Shown: positions 23,396 to 27,951 of the stretch, one piece after another
Layout: every line of letters begins with the position of its first letter
Numbering within the stretch: the first letter of the stretch is position 1
Assembly: GCA_964588995.1 (NCBI GenBank)
Contig: CAZPQM010000017.1
Span: forward strand, 1 to 27,951
Reading direction: 5' to 3'
Length of the DNA stretch: 27,951 nucleotides
Origin: CAZPQM01 sp964588995
GTDB taxonomy: Bacteria > Pseudomonadota > Alphaproteobacteria > Rickettsiales > UBA8987
Program-made: the position numbers and the translations under genes
Notes under the pieces: generated by a model
Told to the model about the DNA's origin: nothing
Seen by the model: only the letters and a program-made list of their open reading frames with translations
The model's database searches: none

Positions 23396-23671
23396 ATGAA
23401 TAAAAATGAACTGATTGAAGCCGTTGCAGACCAAATCGATGGTACCAAAGCGGATGCTGCTAAGGCAGTTGACGCTATTTTCGATACCATTTCCAACCAG
23501 CTGAAAAAAGGGCAGGAAGTACGTCTGGTCAATTTTGGCACCTTTCTGGTGACCAATCGTAAGCAAACAACCGGTCGTAACCCGCGCACCGGCGAAAAAA
23601 TCAATATCCCGGCGTCCAAGCAGCCGAAATTCCGTCCGGGTAAAGTGCTGAAAGAAGCGATTAACGGTTAG
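23396..23671 (+). CDS. hup: DNA-binding protein HU
   Basis: 91 aa, the usual length of an HU/IHF-family histone-like protein. It starts MNKNELIEAVA and has the helical dimerisation part VDAIFDTISNQLKKGQEV. The family signature GTFLVTNRKQTTGRNPRTGE is present, and the beta-arm tip retains the RNP motif whose proline intercalates in DNA. It binds DNA as a dimer and bends it, with a nucleoid role. A near-perfect terminator follows. Confidence 0.95.
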   Translation: MNKNELIEAVADQIDGTKADAAKAVDAIFDTISNQLKKGQEVRLVNFGTFLVTNRKQTTGRNPRTGEKINIPASKQPKFRPGKVLKEAING

Positions 23672-23690
23672 TGATTGCTGTTTTTACGAG

Positions 23691-23718
23691 AAAGGCGGTC
23701 TTCGGGCCGCCTTTTTTG
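23691..23718 (+). terminator. Rho-independent terminator of the HU gene
   Basis: AAAGGCGGTC (23691-23700) pairs with GGCCGCCTTT (23705-23714) around a TTCG tetraloop closed by C-G, with one G-U pair, followed by T6 (23712-23717). Confidence 0.9.
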
Positions 23719-23804
23719 TTGCAATCCACCGTGTTTTTCGGTAACACTATTGTCCCTGCATAAGGGTGCCATCCGTGATTGCATTGATGGCGTTAGCGTC
23801 TTGC

Positions 23805-23881
23805 GGGTGAGTAGCTCAGCTGGCTAGAGCATCTGGTTTACACCCAGAGGGTCGGGGGTTCGAGTCCCTCCTCACCCACCA
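23805..23881 (+). tRNA. tRNA-Val (anticodon UAC)
   Basis: Full cloverleaf: acceptor GGGTGAG/CTCACCC, D-arm GCTC...GAGC, anticodon stem TCTGG/CCAGA with loop TTTACAC (anticodon TAC at 23839-23841), and T-arm GGGGG-TTCGAGT-CCCTC (one weak pair). The CCA end is encoded (23879-23881). 77 bases. Confidence 0.97.
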
Positions 23882-23927
23882 AGGATTTCAGTAGGTTAGG
23901 TTCTTTTATAATTGATTCCAAAGGCTC

Positions 23928-23947
23928 GGTTGCTACTTGGTTGCTAC
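23928..23947. repeat. Direct repeat GGTTGCTAC downstream of tRNA-Val
   Basis: Two perfect 9-bp copies (23928-23936 and 23939-23947) spaced by 2 bases in the 70-base gap between the tRNA and the end of umuC. Short direct repeats beside a tRNA 3' end can be integrase arm-type sites, but no integrase is in the window. Confidence 0.6.
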
Positions 23948-23950
23948 CAT

Positions 23951-25204
23951 CTAGGTTAAAGTTAGTAACTCACCCCACTGCGTGGTATATCTCGGCGAGC
24001 GTTTGTCGCTTCGCATTTGCCAGCTGCGCTCTATGCCTTGTGATGCGTAGAATACTGCGTTTGTGCCATAGCGTGTATCGAGAGAATCCATCGCCTTCAT
24101 AAGCGCATCGCTCCGTTGGTTGTCTACGTGCGCAAATAAGTCATTCTGGCACTGGCTGGCTGGCTGGATGTTCATCAGCATCAGCCCGCATTTTTTATAC
24201 CAATAACCCGCACGGTAGATACGCCGCAAGCCTTCTTTAGCGGCTTTGATAATCTGCCCCGTATCATTCGTTGGATTAACAAATTCAATAGTCGTGCTGT
24301 TGGCATATTGCTTCATGTTTTGCCTAAAGCGGTTGGTTTGCAGAAACACATGGATAGCGCACGCACGGCTACGTTGCCCCCTCAGCTTATGGCAGGCTCT
24401 GACGGCGTAGGTGCTAATCGCCTCGCTCATTTCGTCAAGATCGGTCACCATCCTGCCAAAGGATTTGGAGGACATGATATTTTTGCGCGGCTGTATATCT
24501 TCCAGGCCCAGGCATGAAACCCCGCGCAATTCCCTTACCATGCGCTCCCCCACGACGCTAAAATGCTTGCGTATAAAGCGCGGGTCGGTGTCACGTAGCT
24601 GCGCGGCGGTGTGTATGCCGATATAGTTCAGCTTCTTACTCCACTGCTTGCCCACGCCCCATAGCTCGCTAACTGGCAATGTGGTGAGGATCTTTTCCTG
24701 CGCGCGCATATCCATCATATCAAACACGCCCATGGCAGTGTGCTTTTTAGCGTAGTGATTGGCGACCTTGGCCAGCGTCTTTGTCGGCGCGATACCAACG
24801 GACGTTGGAATGCCTGTCCATTGCAGCACCTTTTCGCGCATTTTTATGCCATATTCCATCCAGTCATTAACAGGCATCTTATCGAGCTTTAAGAAGGCTT
24901 CATCAATCGAGTAAACTTCAATATCCGGAACGAACATCTCCAGCGATTGCATCACGCGCTGCGACATATCGCCGTAATACTGATAGTTGGATGAAAACAC
25001 CGCCACGCCCTCGCGCTGCATCAGTTCTTTGGACTGATGATAAGGCGCACCCATTGGCACGCCAAGGGCTTTCGCTTCATTGGAGCGCGCAATAATACAG
25101 CCATCATTATTCGACAGCACCACGATAGGCGTATGCTTAAGGTGAGGTTGAAACACCCGCTCACAGGAGGCATAGAAGTTATTACAGTCAACCAGCGCGA
25201 ACAT
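23951..25204 (-). CDS. umuC: DNA polymerase V catalytic subunit (Y-family)
   Basis: 417 aa from the ATG at 25204. This ATG overlaps the umuD stop (TAATG), so translation is coupled. The frame is open 12 codons further up inside umuD but without family homology. Active-site residues are D6 (FALVDCNNFYASCERVF) and D101-E102 (VYSIDEAF). SNNDGCIIARSNEAKALGVPMG, the SVGIAPTKTLAKVANHYAKK stretch and the helix-hairpin-helix/little-finger part (LWGVGKQWSKKLNYIGI, KSFGRMVT) are intact. Full length and apparently functional. Role: error-prone translesion synthesis with UmuD'. Confidence 0.95.
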   Translation of the reverse strand: MFALVDCNNFYASCERVFQPHLKHTPIVVLSNNDGCIIARSNEAKALGVPMGAPYHQSKELMQREGVAVFSSNYQYYGDMSQRVMQSLEMFVPDIEVYSIDEAFLKLDKMPVNDWMEYGIKMREKVLQWTGIPTSVGIAPTKTLAKVANHYAKKHTAMGVFDMMDMRAQEKILTTLPVSELWGVGKQWSKKLNYIGIHTAAQLRDTDPRFIRKHFSVVGERMVRELRGVSCLGLEDIQPRKNIMSSKSFGRMVTDLDEMSEAISTYAVRACHKLRGQRSRACAIHVFLQTNRFRQNMKQYANSTTIEFVNPTNDTGQIIKAAKEGLRRIYRAGYWYKKCGLMLMNIQPASQCQNDLFAHVDNQRSDALMKAMDSLDTRYGTNAVFYASQGIERSWQMRSDKRSPRYTTQWGELLTLT

Positions 25205-25722
25205 TATACAGCGTGAATCACATTCGTGACCACACCCCAAATCGTAAGCTCACTCTCCTTCTCAATCTCAATCGGCTGAAACTTCTCATTCTCCGGCATC
25301 AGCTTAATGACACCATTCTGCATATACAGCCGCTTTACCGTCAGCTCGCCATCGAGCACGGCAATGACAATCTTGCCATGCACTGGCTCTATGCTTCTGT
25401 CAACTATCAATAAATCATTCGGGAACATGCCTGCATTCAGCATCGACTCACCCGAGACGCGCACGAAGAAGGTGGCTGTTGGGTGGTGGATAAGATGCTG
25501 ATTGAGGTCTAGCTTGCCCTCCATATAATCATCCGCCGGGCTGGGAAAGCCAGCCTCTACTTTCGCGCCATAGAGCGGCAATTTATAGCCTGCGCGGCTT
25601 TCCAGATAAGCGTAAACCTCCCCCACCATGCTCTCAGGCAGGCGCACGACTTTCGTGGACTCCTTCCACTTGTTAGAGCCTTTCGGCCTCCCCGCATTCT
25701 CTCTTTTGCCACCACGTACCAT
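25204..25722 (-). CDS. umuD: UmuD-type self-cleaving protein with extended N-terminus
   Basis: 172 aa, S24 LexA/UmuD fold. The cleavage site is A57-G58 (EAGFPSPADDY, corresponding to Cys-Gly in E. coli UmuD). The catalytic Ser93 (SGESMLNAG) and Lys130 (LTVKRL) are 37 residues apart, exactly as S60/K97 in E. coli. Odd: about 33 extra N-terminal residues, with a basic AT-hook-like GGKRENAGRPKGSNKWK and then TKVVRLPESMVGEVYAYLES, which resembles a ribbon-helix-helix start. A longer UmuD with a DNA-binding N-terminus acts as an SOS repressor in Acinetobacter, so this protein may regulate as well as assist UmuC. It is the first gene of the umuDC operon. Confidence 0.93.
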   Translation of the reverse strand: MVRGGKRENAGRPKGSNKWKESTKVVRLPESMVGEVYAYLESRAGYKLPLYGAKVEAGFPSPADDYMEGKLDLNQHLIHHPTATFFVRVSGESMLNAGMFPNDLLIVDRSIEPVHGKIVIAVLDGELTVKRLYMQNGVIKLMPENEKFQPIEIEKESELTIWGVVTNVIHAV

Positions 25723-25729
25723 GACATAT

Positions 25730-25770
25730 AGAATAATGTAACAGTTATCAGAAAGTCAATGTTTATTATA
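25730..25770 (-). promoter_or_regulatory. Candidate umuDC promoter and operator
   Basis: Reading the minus strand, TATAAT lies at 25770-25765 (weak -35), and TTGACT (25759-25754) with TATTCT (25735-25730) is an alternative that would start the transcript at the ATG. The near-palindrome TAACAGTTA (25739-25747) sits between or just after these and could be a self-repressor operator. Motif matching only. Confidence 0.3.
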
Positions 25771-25831
25771 CGGTGCAGCAGTATCTATTTCTGTTTTACA
25801 ACAAAACCACCCTATATTAAGGCACCACTGT

Positions 25832-25897
25832 ATATTGGCATCAATATTGCATGTAAATTAAAGAAAGCAGTGCATGTAATGCTAAGATTGAGGGTAG
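25832..25897 (+). promoter_or_regulatory. Regulatory region of the flagellin-like gene
   Basis: Inverted repeat ATATTG-GCAT-CAATAT (25832-25847), then direct repeats TGCATGTAA (25848-25856 and 25871-25879, period 23), then Shine-Dalgarno GAGGGTAG (25889-25896) before ATG 25899. The ribosome site ATTGAGGGTAGTATG nearly matches that of the 12067 gene. No clean sigma-28 or sigma-54 promoter is seen. Confidence 0.4.
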
Positions 25898-25898
25898 T

Positions 25899-27695
25899 AT
25901 GAGTTTTACAATTAATAATTCGAGTGCGGATCTATTAGCCGCAAATCTGCGCACATCCACCAATCTGGTGTCGCGCGATGTATCACGATTATCTTCGGGA
26001 ACGCGATTTACACGGGCGGCTGATGATATAGCGTCACAGGCAATTTCTTCCACCATAGAAACACAACTGACCAAAATTAACGCTGCAACTAACAATGTAT
26101 CACAAGCAAAAAGCCTGCTGCGAACAGCCGAAGGCGGGCTGCAAAACATCATCAATGTTTTGCAACGAATGCAAAGCCTTGCCTCAAGTGCCAGTAGCGG
26201 CGCACTCAGCGATAACGATAGATCCTTTTTAAATATCGAATTTCAGCAACTTAAGCAGCAAGTCGAATATATTGCTACACGCACGAAATTCAATGAAATC
26301 CCAGTGCTTGATGGCGTTGGCCTTTCGACTGAAGAGCGCGTACAAGTGACAAGCGGTATATTTTTAGATGGCACATTTGGCCAGGACACACTGGCAGGAA
26401 GCAACATAACTGATTTTATTCGCGGCTTTGAGAGTAATGATATAATCGAAGCTGGTTTGGGAGACGATATCATTCAGGCTGGTTTAGACTTACAACCTGG
26501 TTTAACAGGCACAATCTATCAAAGCGGCCCTTTTCTTGCTATTACCGGCCTCAATGAAGCGGAGCAAATTGTGGCTCAAGAACCTGTAGCAGGTACGTTT
26601 ATTTCCACTGCCTTAGATTACCCTCGTGGCGCGGTCAATAGCACAGGCGGCAACATCAACTCATTTTTAGGGCCTGACACAGCCACATTGAGTAACCCTG
26701 CCTTAGGAACCGTAAGTAATAGATATGTTATTGTTTTTGAGGGGCTTCTAAGAATTCCTGCGGACGGGGACTATGATTTTGGTGTACAAACCGACGATGG
26801 TTTTAGTTTACAAATTGATGGTATCCAAATAGATCAGCAACCCACAAATAGAGGTTTTAACGCCGTTCCTGACACATCAACCGTTACCCTCACCAAAGGA
26901 CTCCACCCAGTTCGCTTTCTCTTCTGGGAAAATGGCGGAGGATCAGGCATGGAAGTCACCAGCTCGCTTAATGCGGGCGGCATTTTGGATAATACTACCT
27001 CATCTTACTCTTTCCTTGGACTCACAACCGATGGAAATGATGTAGTAAATGGTGGCGAAGGCTATGATACGGCTGTATTTACAGGCGATTTCAACGATTA
27101 TACCATCAATATTCTGTCCCCTAATCAAGTACAAATTACTGACAATCGAAGTGGTAGCCCCGATGGCCTTGATATTTTCACCAATGTAGAACAATTCCAG
27201 TTTGGCGATATCACCCTACAATTCAGCCAATTAAAAACCTTTGAGAATATTATTATTGAAGAAGGCGTCCTAAAGTTTGACGTCGCCTACGAAGAAAGTG
27301 AGCTATTCGAATATGATATCGTGGATGCCACGCTGGATGCTATTTTTGCCGATCCTGATAATCTCAAGATTGTACCGGTCGATGAGGCACTTAACGCCAT
27401 CGTGAGTGTAGCTGATGCGATAAATCAGATTATATCCAAACGTAGTTATGTTGGCTCACTACAAAGTCGCGCTGACTACATTCAAGATAATCTTGCCACA
27501 CGGTTTATAAACCAAGATGCTTCACGTAGTGAGTTGAAGGACACTAACGTGGCAGCTGTTTCAACCCAATACACTCAATATCTTGCGCAGCAAAGTCTTA
27601 CCATTTCCATGGTCGAACAATCTAACCAGATTTTGCGCGATAACATCCTCGCCATCTATGAAGGTATATTTAGCCAAAGCTCCTCAAATAGCTAG
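25899..27695 (+). CDS. Chimeric flagellin with RTX-like and PA14-like inserts
   Basis: 598 aa. Residues 1-140 are a flagellin N-terminal D0/D1 domain (MSFTINNSSADLLAANLRTS, LSSGTRFTRAADDIASQAIS, then helical, ending FNEIPVLDG). Residues ~500-590 are the matching C-terminal coiled coil (YLAQQSLTISMVEQSNQILRDNILAIYEG in outline). Between them lie RTX-like Gly/Asp repeats (156-197, SNDIIEAGLGDDIIQAGLD) and a PA14-like beta domain (~200-365, with GLLRIPADGDYDFGVQTDDG and GLHPVRFLFWENGGGSG in outline). A serralysin M10-C-like stretch follows (375-445, DGNDVVNGGEGYDTAVFTG ... NVEQFQFGD). PA14 domains often bind glycans and RTX repeats bind calcium. The exported filament would carry these on its surface. 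The gene looks lower in GC than the left half of the window, which may mark transfer. Confidence 0.9.
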   Translation: MSFTINNSSADLLAANLRTSTNLVSRDVSRLSSGTRFTRAADDIASQAISSTIETQLTKINAATNNVSQAKSLLRTAEGGLQNIINVLQRMQSLASSASSGALSDNDRSFLNIEFQQLKQQVEYIATRTKFNEIPVLDGVGLSTEERVQVTSGIFLDGTFGQDTLAGSNITDFIRGFESNDIIEAGLGDDIIQAGLDLQPGLTGTIYQSGPFLAITGLNEAEQIVAQEPVAGTFISTALDYPRGAVNSTGGNINSFLGPDTATLSNPALGTVSNRYVIVFEGLLRIPADGDYDFGVQTDDGFSLQIDGIQIDQQPTNRGFNAVPDTSTVTLTKGLHPVRFLFWENGGGSGMEVTSSLNAGGILDNTTSSYSFLGLTTDGNDVVNGGEGYDTAVFTGDFNDYTINILSPNQVQITDNRSGSPDGLDIFTNVEQFQFGDITLQFSQLKTFENIIIEEGVLKFDVAYEESELFEYDIVDATLDAIFADPDNLKIVPVDEALNAIVSVADAINQIISKRSYVGSLQSRADYIQDNLATRFINQDASRSELKDTNVAAVSTQYTQYLAQQSLTISMVEQSNQILRDNILAIYEGIFSQSSSNS

Positions 27696-27951
27696 CTACA
27701 ACGCTTGCCACAAATCAGCCAATTTACAGCATAACTTGGTTACTTTAATGACTAAAAAACTTACTTGCTGCAGCGAGCAAATAATGTGCAGCGGCATTAC
27801 GTCACACTTGGCAGGCCATCAGGAAATGGTTTCACCAAAAGCCTGAACGGTAAAATCCAAGAGGTGTGCTGTAAGAGGGTCATACAAAATATTCCTCCCT
27901 CTTGCTTCTTGGTCTTGTTTTTACAGGCGAGGTAACTCATTCGAAGAAGTC
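27696..27951. other. Non-coding end of window
   Basis: No convincing gene is seen in these 256 bases after the flagellin. AAGAGGG (27873-27879) and CCCTCTT (27897-27903) could pair around a 17-base loop before a T-rich stretch, as a weak terminator candidate. TTGCT...AGCAA near 27763 is a small hairpin without T-tract. Confidence 0.4.

Noticed and set aside
25859..25885. sigma-28-like promoter (TAAAGAAA-N11-AATGCTAA) for the flagellin
   Set aside because: The -10 matches only half of the consensus, and the transcript would start inside the ribosome-binding site.
1..27951. CRISPR array or insertion sequence
   Set aside because: No regularly spaced repeats with unique spacers, and no transposase frame or terminal inverted repeats were seen.

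Overview
The window looks like an alphaproteobacterial chromosome segment. The evidence is a short-form hisG next to hisD, a DUF2793 (alphaproteobacterial phage/gene-transfer-agent type) protein, an HU protein, an NADP-type isocitrate dehydrogenase, and several TTAA-N7-TTAA boxes that match the CtrA cell-cycle regulator site known from alphaproteobacteria. A free-living, probably flagellated member of a less-studied order is likely. The exact lineage cannot be fixed from the sequence alone.

Layout. (1) 1-2585: the C-terminal end of a (Gly-Asp)n surface protein, two hairpins, its probable two-partner-secretion transporter (ShlB/FhaC type) and a small secreted protein. (2) 2693-4375: a large protein, probably of helical-barrel fold, that I do not recognise. 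(3) 4420-6925, minus strand: hisG-hisD, a short dispersed hairpin repeat and a TonB-C-like periplasmic protein. (4) 7059-11837: a two-helix membrane protein with a CtrA-type promoter, then minus-strand genes for pirin, O-acetylhomoserine sulfhydrylase, a zinc desuccinylase/aspartoacylase-like enzyme and a small secreted protein. A 470-base non-coding stretch in this part holds an unusual permuted inverted repeat. (5) 12067-23189: a block dominated by unrecognised proteins. It has two large paralogous coiled-coil proteins (744 and 723 aa), a two-gene operon of unknown helical proteins, a small membrane protein, a FemAB/GNAT-like acyltransferase and two small overlapping genes. A DUF2793 gene and isocitrate dehydrogenase interrupt it. 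(6) 23396-23881: HU with a strong terminator, then tRNA-Val(UAC). (7) 23882-27951: a lower-GC region after the tRNA, with umuDC (mutagenic polymerase V) divergent from a chimeric flagellin that carries RTX-like and PA14-like inserts.

Most interesting points. Five otherwise unrelated, unrecognised genes (at 7059, 12067, 14516, 19221 and 22630) share a promoter layout: a CtrA-like box 11-12 bases upstream of a TATACT-like -10. Three boxes are exact and two are degenerate. Together with the paralogous coiled-coil pair, this suggests an undescribed cell-cycle- or motility-linked structural (possibly cytoskeletal) system. The flagellin has a serralysin/RTX-like and PA14-like module between its conserved ends, which suggests a filament with a calcium- or glycan-binding outer surface.
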